The notes under the pieces were generated by a model. The model was not told the DNA's origin. It was given only the letters and a program-made list of their open reading frames with translations, and did not search any database. Both the position numbers and the translations under genes were made by a program. From Scalindua sp964344685 (GTDB lineage Bacteria > Planctomycetota > Brocadiia > Brocadiales > Scalinduaceae), in the NCBI GenBank assembly GCA_964344685.1, contig CAYFOK010000018.1, positions 23,521-87,520 of the forward strand: a stretch of 64,000 bases of DNA, read 5' to 3'. This document shows, in pieces, positions 27,235 to 36,866 of this stretch (within the stretch, counting starts at the first letter, position 1; the number at the start of each line of letters is the position of its first letter).

Positions 27235-28683
27235 CTAAAATGCCAGCTGGTACTGCAGACGGTAAGTATAGTCTATATCATCTGATCTGCTGGCTGAATT
27301 TGGCAGTTCATTGTCCTGACGGATCCAGTTAAACTGGAGCTTATTGTCGTGAGTCCCGTTAATAAACCAGTTTACACCTATAGCGATTTCTCTAACAGCG
27401 TCTTCATCTCTTTCGTCATCAAAGTCAACAAGTGAATATCGACCTGCGACTTCATACTTCTTTGGTACAATGAAATATCCTCCCTGCACAAACCAGCCTC
27501 TGTCAATAATGACACCGGAACCAACGGAGTTAAGGTTGTTGGCGCGGATATCATCAAACCTTCGCCAGTATGCCTCTGCGTTGGATGAGAAGCCCCTGTA
27601 TTTAATCCCGTATTCGGCCACTACGCTGGTCTTATTTACCTCCTTAAGTGTTACACCGGTACCGACAGGGGGGTCCAGATCAATGGTAGTACTGCTGAAT
27701 CTTTCTCTATCTGCAGCGCCGTCGTATGATATAGCGGCTGACAGGTGGGCCATTGGTTTTTCTGAGAAATTGATGTCGCTCTCAACCTCTCCTATACCTT
27801 TTCCATACGCACCGAACGGGTTCCAGGATACCCTTCCTATATAAAGCATTTCGTTGTTGCCGTTCGAGCTCTGGTTCCTGCCGTTACCATTAAATACTCC
27901 CGTATAATACTCAAACTTCTTATTAAACAGTTTGCCATGCAGCATTACACCGATCTGCCGGTCCATGGTAAACTCATCCTGTGAGCTTGCACGGTCGATC
28001 AACTGCAGGTTTTGTGAAGATACTACACGCTGTCTGCTCCATGGAATCTTCCACTGACCGAACTGAACACACAAGGCTTTATTCTTGTTCCAGGATGCCC
28101 AGAAGTCGAACAGCTCTAAGGCCCTGCTGCCATCAATAGCACCACCTGTTGATGAGAGAGCCAGCTCTATCTTGTATTTAAAGTGTTTATATGCCTTACC
28201 GGAAAATTTCACACGAGAGCGGCGAATTCTGAACGAGCTGTCGTCCTGTTGTTCATCCGTATCATGTACGTTGTCTCTATCCTCATAGCTGTATCTAAAC
28301 TGGATCCTTCCGTTTATCAACATGGAGAAGTTTTTATCTGCCGATTCAAGTAAAAAACCCCTTTTGTAGCGTATTTTTGCAGGCCCTAGATATTTGGCCA
28401 GCAACCCTTTGCCTTCGGCTTTTTGAAGATACTCATTCATTTTATTTCCGATTACTTCATCATCTATGGGTGCTACATACGATTTTGAGATATCCTCCTG
28501 TATCGCTATCCTGGTTTTCATATCATCTATCATTTCCTGCTGTTTCCGCATCATCTCTTCCATCTTCTTCAGCTGAATTTTTAAATCATCATCCTGGGCA
28601 GATAGATCCCTCATGGGTGCAGAAAACAGGTTTATGGCCAGGATGCCAATTGTCAACCAACTTACAACTAAAAACATTCTCAT
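27235..28683 (-). CDS. Phosphate-selective porin (OprO/OprP family)
   Basis: A 482-residue outer-membrane protein: signal peptide (1-29), a helical coiled coil at 33-68 (LKIQLKKMEEMMRKQQEM), then a long beta-barrel with FSMLINGRIQFRYSYE and RIRRSRVKFSGKAYKHFKYK as family landmarks, ending in Phe as barrel proteins do. It admits phosphate or polyphosphate into the periplasm. AAGGAG precedes the ATG. As first gene of the pst cluster it gives a full outer-to-inner membrane route. The 300-base upstream region shows no clear Pho box. Confidence 0.9.
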   Translation of the reverse strand: MRMFLVVSWLTIGILAINLFSAPMRDLSAQDDDLKIQLKKMEEMMRKQQEMIDDMKTRIAIQEDISKSYVAPIDDEVIGNKMNEYLQKAEGKGLLAKYLGPAKIRYKRGFLLESADKNFSMLINGRIQFRYSYEDRDNVHDTDEQQDDSSFRIRRSRVKFSGKAYKHFKYKIELALSSTGGAIDGSRALELFDFWASWNKNKALCVQFGQWKIPWSRQRVVSSQNLQLIDRASSQDEFTMDRQIGVMLHGKLFNKKFEYYTGVFNGNGRNQSSNGNNEMLYIGRVSWNPFGAYGKGIGEVESDINFSEKPMAHLSAAISYDGAADRERFSSTTIDLDPPVGTGVTLKEVNKTSVVAEYGIKYRGFSSNAEAYWRRFDDIRANNLNSVGSGVIIDRGWFVQGGYFIVPKKYEVAGRYSLVDFDDERDEDAVREIAIGVNWFINGTHDNKLQFNWIRQDNELPNSASRSDDIDYTYRLQYQLAF

Positions 28684-28988
28684 TTTTAAGCTCCTTTCTT
28701 GTTCTTGTTTTAGATAACTAGTTGTTTTTAAATTTCAAAGCTGCCACTGAGTAATTAAGACACACGGCTTATTTCTGTAACTTTTGAACTTTTAGTGGCA
28801 AGGCTGTTATTGCATTCGGGTGAAATATTACGTTGGTATTGTTAACTGAGTATAAGGAAAGTGTTAATTTTTGGTTAAGAACCGAAAAATTTTATGTTAT
28901 TATCTGGCGATTGTCTTAATATACAGTATAATAATAACTTACAGGATAGATAGTTATGTTTGGCATATAGAAAGAAAGGGTAAAAACA

Positions 28989-29840
28989 GTGAAAATAGTA
29001 GAAAAAACAGCAAAACGTCTAACTTTATGCAGGGCAAGAGTTTTTTTAGTGACGTTTATGGCAATTTTGTTTACTTCTCCGGTATTTGCTCAAGAGGCCT
29101 TGTGGGAGGAATTAAATGATGAGGCAAGCAGACTTTTACAGGAGAGGAGATATGCGGATGCAATAAAAGTGTGTGAAGAAGCAATAAAGGTTGCTACGGA
29201 AACATTTGCTCCTAACCATCCCTGTATTGCTATCTCCAAGAACCTACTGGGAACACTTTATTGGACGTATGGAAGATTTTCAGAGGCAGAGCCTCTCTTC
29301 ATGCAGGCACTCGCGATTTACGAAGAAGGGCTTGGGCCTGATCATCCCAGGGCTGCAACGGTTATGCAGAATTTAGCGGATATGTATCTGGCTCAGGATA
29401 GATATGCAGAAGCAGAGCCACTATATAAGGAAGCTCTCAGTATATATGAAAATGCTTTTGGCAAAGACCACTCCAGTGTTGTTGCCGCATTGAACAGTCT
29501 GGGAGGGCTTTTTCAAGACCAGGGTAAATATAGTGAAGCAGTGCCTGTTTTTGAACGGGCGTTGAGTATAGAAGAAAAGACACTGGGCCAGGATCATCCT
29601 GATATTGCTACGGCACTGAATAACCTGGCGACACTTAACTACTATATGGGTGAGAACGAAACTGCTGAATCTCTTTACATACGGGCTCTTGAAATCTATG
29701 AAAAATCGTATGGCGAAGACCACCCATTTGTAGCGACCGTACTGGTGAACATGGTAGAATTTTATGAGAAAATCGGAAGGAGAGACGAAGCAGAAATTTT
29801 CTCTGAGAGAGTGAAAAAGATTCAGTCAAAGTACGAGTGA
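28989..29840 (+). CDS. Exported kinesin light chain-like TPR protein
   Basis: A 283-residue protein with an N-terminal signal (about 1-35, ending FAQEA) and at least five tetratricopeptide repeats of 42 residues. Each carries LGxDHPxxAtxlxNLAxLY and YxEAExLYxxALxIyE. Such arrays are protein-protein adaptors; periplasmic location is inferred from the signal. The start is GTG at 28989 with AAAGGG upstream. The partner is unknown and the gene is single. Confidence 0.8.
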   Translation: MKIVEKTAKRLTLCRARVFLVTFMAILFTSPVFAQEALWEELNDEASRLLQERRYADAIKVCEEAIKVATETFAPNHPCIAISKNLLGTLYWTYGRFSEAEPLFMQALAIYEEGLGPDHPRAATVMQNLADMYLAQDRYAEAEPLYKEALSIYENAFGKDHSSVVAALNSLGGLFQDQGKYSEAVPVFERALSIEEKTLGQDHPDIATALNNLATLNYYMGENETAESLYIRALEIYEKSYGEDHPFVATVLVNMVEFYEKIGRRDEAEIFSERVKKIQSKYE

Positions 29841-29851
29841 TGGTTTTTAAG

Positions 29852-29967
29852 AAAGTTTAGAGTGCCTTAAGTGATCTAAAGTGTCTAAAGTTAGTAAAAT
29901 TGAGGATTAAGTACTCCATTTTTCTTTAAACTTTAGGCACTTTACACTTTAGCTCACTTCAAACTTT
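29852..29967. terminator. Imperfect palindrome between convergent genes
   Basis: Arms at 29852-29892 and 29928-29967 pair over about 38 bases with gaps; both contain ctaaagtg and caaag/aaacttt segments. Lying between two convergent gene ends, it could stop transcription both ways or be an intergenic repeat. Confidence 0.45.
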
Positions 29968-29974
29968 GTTGCAG

Positions 29975-30421
29975 CTATGTACCCTTCTTCAATTGATCGG
30001 AGATAGACTTATTTAAAATATTCTGAGCTTCAACAAGCTTCTTGTATTTGGATTCGATTCGTTCAAGATTTTTTGATTGTATTGCCTCCAGCAGATCACC
30101 TTCTATCTCGGCAACTTCAATTCTTTTATAATAATCCATAGTCTCTTTCAGGTGTGCCAATACAATCTTTCCGGTCAGTATCGGGTGGTTATTAGTTACA
30201 TTTGCATCCTCATAAATTGTTCCATGTTCCAGTTCAACTTCCAGTCCCTGCCGGAAAGTATCTAGTGAAATATCCATGTTTGTAGTATTTACCAGTTTCA
30301 AGATAGTGGACGCTTCTTCATCTGATACTTCATGATCAGTTATGACAGACCAATCTCTCAATCCAAGTTTATCGCATACTCTCTTTACCTCATCCTTTGT
30401 TACATATTCAGTAAAAGGCAT
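29975..30421 (-). CDS. DUF5661-like protein
   Basis: A 148-residue soluble protein. The string FRQGLEVELEHGTIYEDANV, then TGKIVLAHLKETMDYYKRI, matches the conserved core of the DUF5661 family as I recall it, with its ELEHG and AHLxExxDYY elements. Residues 110-145 add a helical tail. Function unknown. No operon partner; it converges on the TPR gene. Confidence 0.65.
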   Translation of the reverse strand: MPFTEYVTKDEVKRVCDKLGLRDWSVITDHEVSDEEASTILKLVNTTNMDISLDTFRQGLEVELEHGTIYEDANVTNNHPILTGKIVLAHLKETMDYYKRIEVAEIEGDLLEAIQSKNLERIESKYKKLVEAQNILNKSISDQLKKGT

Positions 30422-30649
30422 TGGTGTCTCCTTTCATCTAACAGTGCTAATCTTTGTAGACCGTTTATATGACAGTAAGTATTATGATGGTATTGTAGAA
30501 GCAGGGACGCACTCTTTTTTGCTAAACAAGTTAATACTTTCAATAATTTGAGTCTAATAAAATGCTATTTGGAAAGCAAGTGAAAATTCACGTCTGTAAG
30601 GAGGGTGTGTCATTTGTTTTGAGGAAGGACCCAGGGGTTACCGCTATAT

Positions 30650-31207
30650 CTATTTGTGCCTTTCATGACAATCTTTTCTGATCTGTCCGAGTGCTGTTGC
30701 TGCTGTGCCCATGGCTTTGACATCTGAAGATTTAAATGCTTCGTAAAAAAGATCTGCCTGCTTCAAATAGGTTTCAAAAAATTCTTTTCCCTTGCTCGGG
30801 TAAGTGCACATTGTTTTCGAGTCCCTGTAAAATCGTTCTACCAGGTCGGATGCCGGGAGGGTTTGGTCCTGTACGCAACTATTCTTAATGGCTTTAAAAT
30901 CTTTTGACATACGTCTTTTTAAATCCATGTAGCTTTCATCATCAGTTTCTGCGGATGGTATTGATTTACTTTCTATTTCCTCAGTTTCAGAAAAGGAGTT
31001 TACCAGTTTAAATTTCAGCTTGGACGAGAATGTATTGTCTTTAGCTTTGAGGCTGACCTTAACATCTGTATCAGCAGCTATTGTACATTTTTGTCCGTTT
31101 ATAGTTACAGCTCCATTTTCCAGCTCATCAGCTAATGTTCTCAGCTTATCAGCCGTCTTCTTAACTGAAAGATAGAACTCCTGTTTCTGTTTTTTTGACT
31201 CAGACAT
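30650..31207 (-). CDS. Amphi-Trp/XXXCH-type protein
   Basis: A protein of about 185 residues. The first 65 residues (YLSVKKTADKLRTLADELEN, then GAVTINGQKCTIAADTDVKV) resemble the amphi-Trp domain. The C-terminal part ends IRKDCHERHK, like the XXXCH domain that keeps the CH of a heme motif but not the first Cys. These domains are known from the GAK-type gene clusters of delta-proteobacteria; none of the other GAK genes is here. GGAGG lies six bases before the ATG at 31205-31207. Role unknown. Confidence 0.7.
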   Translation of the reverse strand: MSESKKQKQEFYLSVKKTADKLRTLADELENGAVTINGQKCTIAADTDVKVSLKAKDNTFSSKLKFKLVNSFSETEEIESKSIPSAETDDESYMDLKRRMSKDFKAIKNSCVQDQTLPASDLVERFYRDSKTMCTYPSKGKEFFETYLKQADLFYEAFKSSDVKAMGTAATALGQIRKDCHERHK

Positions 31208-31491
31208 TGTTGCCTCCATTTCATGGAACATATTTCAAAAGATGACAAAACAAAGGTAAAACAAGTTTATCACATCCGGTATTGGAGTGCAAGTGCCGCA
31301 TTGTACGAATACACAAAAAAGTGATAGTCAGGTGTCAAAAAAATAATTTGATATTAGGTCTCCAATGATTTAATCTCTATATGTTCCTGTTGAGCAGCAA
31401 AGATCTAGGGATGCAAAATAAAAAATGGTTACACCGGGATTTATAATTAATAAGTGATGGGTATTAACTTGATATATAATGGAGGAGATGG

Positions 31492-32037
31492 ATGCAGAAA
31501 ATCAGTAATAGATGTGTGGTTATGCTTTTTGTACTCTTTCTAACTACCGGAATTTTATATACCGGATGGATGTGTAATGATACTTTCTGTGATGATATCG
31601 AAACTCTCCATACAGACAAATCTACACCAACTCAGGGCCTGATGCGTATAATCGGTTCTCATACTTCTAGAATGCTGGACGCGATAATGATAGGTGATTT
31701 CAGTGCGGTTCTAAAGGAGTCTGTAGAGATTATCAATGCCAGTGATGTTGTCATGCGTATGTTTTTTTCTGCAGATGGAAAGCCGGGAGAGTGGTTCAGC
31801 AAAGCCGGTAATAATCCAGATGATCCAAAAGCCGTTCAAGCCATGAGGGAGGAGTTTGAAAAATATCTGAAGCTGGTTACTGATGCTTCCAGGAATGTCG
31901 CTGAATCTTCAAAGAAGAAAAATATTGTAGAAACTTATAACAGTTTTGATGCAATGTTAAGAAAGGCATGTTTCGGTTGCCATCAACAATCCCGTCTGGA
32001 ATGGCCTGGATGGATGAAGCAGGCAGAGGACAAATAA
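31492..32037 (+). CDS. Exported monoheme cytochrome c, cytochrome c-prime-like
   Basis: A 181-residue protein with an N-terminal signal (8-26) and one heme site CFGCH at 160-164 near the C-terminus. The C-terminal heme after a helical body (QAMREEFEKYLKLVTDASRN) is the layout of cytochrome c-prime. These four-helix proteins bind NO or carry electrons in the periplasm. GGAGG lies before the ATG. It is single, convergent with the carbonic anhydrase gene. Confidence 0.82.
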   Translation: MQKISNRCVVMLFVLFLTTGILYTGWMCNDTFCDDIETLHTDKSTPTQGLMRIIGSHTSRMLDAIMIGDFSAVLKESVEIINASDVVMRMFFSADGKPGEWFSKAGNNPDDPKAVQAMREEFEKYLKLVTDASRNVAESSKKKNIVETYNSFDAMLRKACFGCHQQSRLEWPGWMKQAEDK

Positions 32038-32112
32038 TTTAAAATAAAGCATGCAACATCGGGGGGGGCTACATACTATATCTTAAATGTGTCAAGAAAA
32101 TTAGCACCGTGA

Positions 32113-32928
32113 TTAACTACCCTCAATAATTCGTTCATGAATTTCCTGGATTTGTCTGGCATTATGACCCTCAATCTTTTTAATAGTATTGATCTGCTCC
32201 TGAGATGCCTCATAAATATGCTTGTCAATATACCAGTTCACACTCTCTGTATAAGGTGGTGTAGTAAGCGACCCCTTGTAAAAATAGAGGCCCTCCTCAG
32301 ATTTGTTTTTCCGGGCAACCATTAAAAGATCACTCAATCTTACTCGGCCTGACTGGATATTTTGGACCGAGTGTATTTCCTCCGGAATAAGATCACGAAA
32401 GTCACTGATAAACTTATTCTCTTCTCCCATCTTAAAGAGAATACTTACCACCAGATACTCGATCCTGCCATTTTCCTCATCTTCAGAGATATTTACGATA
32501 TGCATTTCCATTGGATATGTCATGCCGTCCAGTTGATGCTCTGAGGGTGTATGAAAATGCATCTGCTTGAATTGGAATGTTTTACCATGAGCCGAGATAG
32601 TACTTCCCTCTGCAAAATAGAGCTGTATTGTGTGGCCCAGGTTCGCAACGGCATCAACTTCATCCTTATATCTGACGCTAATGGTACGGCTATCTACATG
32701 CTCAACCGATTTAGTCAGAATATTAATAGGCGACTGAATCAATCCATGTTCAAGTCCCGGCAATGCAAACCCCTGTTTGTTTTCTTTTGGAACATCAAAG
32801 AATTGAGCTTCTAACTCTTCAGTTTGTCTATTATCCCGTAGAACCTTCCTGATGTTAACTCCTTTGCTTGAATTACAGGCGGTTGACAGGAGAATTGCCA
32901 TTAAGATTACATAGATTATTTGTTTCAT
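32113..32928 (-). CDS. Alpha-type carbonic anhydrase, lipoprotein
   Basis: A 271-residue protein with a lipoprotein leader (LSTAC, Cys18 as lipid site). QSPINI is at 65-70, the zinc ligands are His124 and His126 (MHFHTPSEH) and His143 (EMHIV), and TTPP is at 222-225, all marks of alpha carbonic anhydrase. It interconverts CO2 and bicarbonate at the periplasmic face. The N-terminal WxY/P-W-G part seen before QSPI in most members is shortened (FALPGLEHGLI), but the active site looks intact. Confidence 0.9.
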   Translation of the reverse strand: MKQIIYVILMAILLSTACNSSKGVNIRKVLRDNRQTEELEAQFFDVPKENKQGFALPGLEHGLIQSPINILTKSVEHVDSRTISVRYKDEVDAVANLGHTIQLYFAEGSTISAHGKTFQFKQMHFHTPSEHQLDGMTYPMEMHIVNISEDEENGRIEYLVVSILFKMGEENKFISDFRDLIPEEIHSVQNIQSGRVRLSDLLMVARKNKSEEGLYFYKGSLTTPPYTESVNWYIDKHIYEASQEQINTIKKIEGHNARQIQEIHERIIEGS

Positions 32929-33381
32929 CTGATTTATTTCATCGGCATTTCATTACATTTAATAAATGGTGGATAATTTGCAAAATGAATGCCTAATTTT
33001 TCCTGTAACACTTGTGTATTCTAAAATCTATAAATATCTAAAAATTATAGCCTTAGGAAAATCAGGAAAGGCTTATACGTTTCATAACTTTTTTGATTTT
33101 ACGAAAATATTACGGAATTATGAAAATTTGAGCGAAAAAAATACAGGTTGATGAGTTTTTACTGCTGATCAAAAGGTTCTAGAATTAAGGTGTGTGTTCA
33201 ATGAATCAGGATCGCTTAAACTATAATATTAGAATTTCAGTTATAGCAAGGTTCAGGCAAAAACATCTTGATATCAACAGTTCGTGGGCTTAATATTTTG
33301 TATATTTTGTTGGTTCATAATAAAATATTGCTGTAGCTGAAAAGTAATTACACATTATAGAGTATTTGAGAATTTTCTTAA
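32929..33381. other. Intergenic region
   Basis: AT-rich spacer between the carbonic anhydrase gene and the 33382 gene. It contains the tentative 30-residue ORF at 33201 and nothing else I can support. Confidence 0.4.
33201..33293 (+). CDS. Possible 30-residue small ORF
   Basis: ATG at 33201 with AAGGTG eleven bases before opens a frame to TAA at 33291 that reads MNQDRLNYNIRISVIARFRQ and on. The composition is protein-like. No match is recognised and the length is near chance, so this is tentative. Confidence 0.25.
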   Translation: MNQDRLNYNIRISVIARFRQKHLDINSSWA

Positions 33382-33741
33382 ATGCACAAGTGCTTTGCTC
33401 ATATTGGTGAATTTCTGAATAAGTGCAATTTCAAAGGATCTGATCGTTACTTTTTCCACCGGGTGGCAGGTTCTTATGTAATTCTTGTTCAGCTGGATGG
33501 GTCTCCAGACGGGAAGGGCTTTACTGTTTCGTACGGGCTCCATCCGATTCTGCCAGATGTAAAAAGAATACACCATCGAGACTACCTTTTCACAAACTGC
33601 AAATTTAAAGGTCAGGTTCTTAATTCTCGAAAAAACCCTGTCTGGAGCTATCATTTGGACGATAATGCTCTCGCAACTTTGACCGGCAGGCTTCTTGCCG
33701 GAATCTCATCCCTTGAATCTAAAATACACCATTTAGACTGA
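33382..33741 (+). CDS. Hypothetical protein, DUF4304-like
   Basis: A 119-residue protein. GEFLNKCNFKGSDRYFFHRV followed by YVILVQLDGSPDGKGFTVSY and GLHPIL has the LGFKxxGxxWxR...NLQxSxxGxxFTxNxG pattern of DUF4304-type proteins. A TAA directly precedes the ATG, so the start is fixed, though no ribosome binding site is seen. The opposite strand is also open over much of it, but its composition is poor. Function unknown. Confidence 0.55.
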   Translation: MHKCFAHIGEFLNKCNFKGSDRYFFHRVAGSYVILVQLDGSPDGKGFTVSYGLHPILPDVKRIHHRDYLFTNCKFKGQVLNSRKNPVWSYHLDDNALATLTGRLLAGISSLESKIHHLD

Positions 33742-33807
33742 CTTTAATTATATTTGTAAGTGCAGATCAGGTTTATCGTCTAATTAGTAGTTCACTGTGA
33801 AAGTTTC

Positions 33808-33823
33808 GCAACCTGAAGGTTGC
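33808..33823. terminator. Small hairpin between convergent genes
   Basis: GCAACC and GGTTGC pair around TGAA between the 33382 gene and the hemA stop. The plus strand continues with a T-rich stretch some 15 bases later. It is a weak terminator candidate. Confidence 0.35.
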
Positions 33824-33837
33824 AGATTCTTAATTTA

Positions 33838-35124
33838 TTATTTTTTTGAATCCTCTTTCTTGTGGTGGATACCAAAGAGGTGTTTTATCGTCTCTACATA
33901 TTGGAAACCGCCGCCGTTCTTTGCCTTCTCTTTTCCAACCTTGGCGGGCTTGTGGAGGATTTTGTTGAGTGTTCGCTGCATTGAATAGACTATGTGTTCC
34001 CATTCATCATGTGCGATATCTCCCAGTTTTGGACGCAGTCTCTCAAGCTCCTGCTCTCCTATTTCGTGGAAATGATTTCTCAGTTGGGAAATAGCTGGTC
34101 CTATCTTCAATTCTTCTACCCATGCCATGTATTTGGACACTTCCTTGTCGATTATCGTAACACATTTGGGGATATCCTTTTTTCTCTCCTCTGCGTTGCT
34201 GTTAGCGACTTTATTCAGGTCATTTATGTCGTACAGGTAGACGTTGTCTATCTTTGCGATTTCAGGGTCAATATCCCTTGGGAAGGCGATGTCTATTAGA
34301 AGCATCGGGTTACCCCTGCGTGCCTTAATGGCGTTCTTAATGTGTTCTGTGTGGATTACATGGCGAGGGGATGCGGTAGAACTGATGATTATGTCTGCCT
34401 GCGGAAGATATTCATCAAGCTTTTCGTAGTTTATTGCCTTACCGTCATATTCTTCAGCAAGGGACTTTGCTTTGTCAAAGTTTCTGTTTGCCACTATTGC
34501 CGTTTTTGCGCCGCGTTCCACCAGATGTTTTAATACAAGTTCGCACATCTCTCCGGCACCGATTATAAACAGCGTCTTCTCTGAGAAGTCTTTGAAAACC
34601 TTGATGGCAAGGTCAACGGCTACCGTGCTCACAGATATATTTCCTTTGCCTATGGCTGTCTTCGTGTGTACGTCCTTGGCGACGGTCAGGGCGCGCTGGA
34701 AGAGCTGGTTAAGAATACTTCCTGTTGTCTCTGCAGTAGTCGCCGTCATGTACGCTTCCTTTACTTGGGAGATTATCTGTGTCTCGCCGAGAACTCCTGA
34801 ATTGAGGCTGGAGGCGACAAAAAACAGGTGCCTGACAGCATTTATGCCCTGGTGATGGTACATGTGATCGGAGAATTCCTCTTTTGGCACACTATGGAAG
34901 GCTGAAAAGAAATCCAGCAGTGTCTCCTTATCTAAACTGTCATCTGGTGACATTGCATAAATTTCAACACGGTTACATGTAGAGAGTATAACCGTCTCTG
35001 ACGACGGGAAAGTCTGTGCAAATGAAGAGAGCGCTATTGGCACTGAAGAGGGGCTGAAGGCAAGCTTCTCCCTTATTTCCACAGGTGCAGAGTCATGATT
35101 TAAACCAAGTGTATGTAAATTCAT
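33838..35124 (-). CDS. hemA: Glutamyl-tRNA reductase
   Basis: A 428-residue enzyme of the usual length. The catalytic Cys50 lies in LSTCNRVEIY; GVLGETQIISQVK marks the glutamate-binding domain and FIIGAGEMCELVLKHL the NADPH-binding fold, with the C-terminal dimerisation helix after 310. It makes glutamate-1-semialdehyde from glutamyl-tRNA, the first step of C5 tetrapyrrole synthesis, supplying heme for the cytochromes. It lies 24 bases after the HemX/CcsA-like gene and reads with it. Confidence 0.96.
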   Translation of the reverse strand: MNLHTLGLNHDSAPVEIREKLAFSPSSVPIALSSFAQTFPSSETVILSTCNRVEIYAMSPDDSLDKETLLDFFSAFHSVPKEEFSDHMYHHQGINAVRHLFFVASSLNSGVLGETQIISQVKEAYMTATTAETTGSILNQLFQRALTVAKDVHTKTAIGKGNISVSTVAVDLAIKVFKDFSEKTLFIIGAGEMCELVLKHLVERGAKTAIVANRNFDKAKSLAEEYDGKAINYEKLDEYLPQADIIISSTASPRHVIHTEHIKNAIKARRGNPMLLIDIAFPRDIDPEIAKIDNVYLYDINDLNKVANSNAEERKKDIPKCVTIIDKEVSKYMAWVEELKIGPAISQLRNHFHEIGEQELERLRPKLGDIAHDEWEHIVYSMQRTLNKILHKPAKVGKEKAKNGGGFQYVETIKHLFGIHHKKEDSKK

Positions 35125-35148
35125 AATTATATTAATCTATTTTAAGAT

Positions 35149-36048
35149 TCAACTTTTTTCCATACCGGGCGGATCAGGGACTATTATCTCTTGCTCAAGA
35201 ATTACAGAACTCTTCTCATATCCATGCTTATGTCCCATTAAGAATGGACCGATAAAGGTAAATATTACAATAACAAAACCGGCTATGGTAACTATTGCCA
35301 CCTTTGTGCCATGAAAAGATGCTCCGAGTCTAAGGTGTAATATTGCGGCATAGATAAGCCATGTCAATGACCCCAGCAGCACTTTCGGGTCCAGGTACCA
35401 GAGCAGTCCCAATATATTTGTTGTCTTCGCCCATACGGTACCTGAAATAAGGCCGATAGTCAGTAATGGAAAACCAAAAGTGATAGTTTTCCACATTAAT
35501 GCATCCAGAGACTCAAGAGAGGGCAAACTATCAAAAAGAGGGCCAAAGGATTTTTTCTTCAACTGCCTCTCCATCGTAAGGTACATAATGCTGAATATGA
35601 AAGAGACAGTAAACGAGGCATAGCCCAGAAATATGGGTATTATGTGTGCATACAGCCAGAATGTTTTCAGGTCAGCTGTCAGCGCCAGGTCGTTTTTTAC
35701 CAGTGTAATTGCGGCAATCGAAAACCCGGTAACTATCGGCATAACAAAGGGAGTCAGCGATTGCAGTCTGTATAAAAATTTGAGTATCACAGAGAGCAGC
35801 ACAATCAGAGAGAGGTAGAATGTAGATGACTCAAAAAGTGTTGATATCGGCAATGTGCCGGATTGTGAACTTAAAATAATTAAAAATGCGCAGTGGATTA
35901 TTAAGCCAGCCAGGATAAAGTAATCGGCCAGCCTCTTACTGAATCTGTTCGGGTTGAATATAGACCCAACCTCCCAGATTGAATCCAGAAAATAGAGAAC
36001 AATTGCTGCTATAAAGATAAATTGTATGGGACTGAACATGCTTACCAT
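35149..36048 (-). CDS. HemX/CcsA-like cytochrome c assembly family membrane protein
   Basis: A 299-residue protein with about eight membrane helices. WAKTTNILGLLWYLDPKVLL, then GSLTWLIYAAILHLR, corresponds to the Trp-rich heme-handling segment, but the WGxxWxWD core is degenerate (Leu-Gly-Leu-Leu-Trp-Tyr-Leu-Asp). That pattern, together with hemA directly downstream, points to HemX, thought to modulate HemA, more than to a true heme lyase component. A CcsA role in cytochrome c biogenesis remains possible. Confidence 0.82.
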   Translation of the reverse strand: MVSMFSPIQFIFIAAIVLYFLDSIWEVGSIFNPNRFSKRLADYFILAGLIIHCAFLIILSSQSGTLPISTLFESSTFYLSLIVLLSVILKFLYRLQSLTPFVMPIVTGFSIAAITLVKNDLALTADLKTFWLYAHIIPIFLGYASFTVSFIFSIMYLTMERQLKKKSFGPLFDSLPSLESLDALMWKTITFGFPLLTIGLISGTVWAKTTNILGLLWYLDPKVLLGSLTWLIYAAILHLRLGASFHGTKVAIVTIAGFVIVIFTFIGPFLMGHKHGYEKSSVILEQEIIVPDPPGMEKS

Positions 36049-36241
36049 TAAAAATTATCTATCATAGTGCGGTGAATCCGAACTATGTCTAAGTCTGGTA
36101 AATATTTGTATAAATCTTTCAAGGCTGCTCGAACTAAAGAAACATGTAATTTTATAGTAAAAAAACAATTAATCAAATAAAAAAATGTGCTATGAAGATA
36201 GTTAGAGCATGCTGCAGATTAGGAAGATTGAAAGGTGAAGT

Positions 36242-36664
36242 TTAACCGGTTATATTAAATGTTCTGGTCATTCTTAAAAATCGCTTAAGATGGCGTTTGA
36301 AATTCAAACCTGTTTCTTCGAGTCGCTGGGCTTGTGACTCGACAATATTTCTCATAAATTCCTCACTGTTTTTGAGATTGGCATCGAATGCTATTTTGTC
36401 CATAGTGCTGATCTTGCAATCAGTAAGAGCTTTTGCGGTAGCGATACGTTTATTTCCTGTTATTAAAGACATCTCGCCAAAAAAGTCACCTGAATCAAGA
36501 GTGGCCAGTATTATCTCATTGTCTTCTGCACTCATAACTATTTTTACCCTTCCTGAATCGATAAAATACATTTCCTTGCCTTCTTCCTGCTTGTCAAAAA
36601 TAACTTCTCCCTCTTTATAACGCCGCTTTTTTTCGGTAAAAACCAATCCCTCAAGATTCATCAT
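36242..36664 (-). CDS. Cyclic nucleotide-binding domain protein
   Basis: A 140-residue single-domain protein of the CAP_ED fold. The phosphate-binding cassette is FGEMSLITGNKRIATA around residues 62-77. A helical tail follows; no DNA-binding helix-turn-helix is present, so it is not a CRP-type regulator by itself. GGAGAGG precedes the double ATG. It could be a small receptor acting on another protein. Confidence 0.8.
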   Translation of the reverse strand: MMNLEGLVFTEKKRRYKEGEVIFDKQEEGKEMYFIDSGRVKIVMSAEDNEIILATLDSGDFFGEMSLITGNKRIATAKALTDCKISTMDKIAFDANLKNSEEFMRNIVESQAQRLEETGLNFKRHLKRFLRMTRTFNITG

Positions 36665-36866
36665 TTTATTTTTACCTCTCCTTTATCTATTCGCCGGGTT
36701 TCAGATTTGTTTCCTCCTTCACCCACAAAATTCATTATATATCATGTTTAATAGAAACACAAGTTTAGGAATTTCTCCTGTTATAATTAATGAAGAATGT
36801 CAGTAATTTGGTTCATAGATAACAGAATTTATCTTAGAGAGGGCGTACAGACAAGTAGATACTAAG

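Noticed and set aside
28684..28988. Pho box upstream of the pst operon
   Set aside because: No two TGTCAT-like direct repeats at eleven-base spacing were found.
33355..33654. Minus-strand frame overlapping the 33382 gene
   Set aside because: Composition is poor, and the plus-strand frame has the DUF4304-like pattern.
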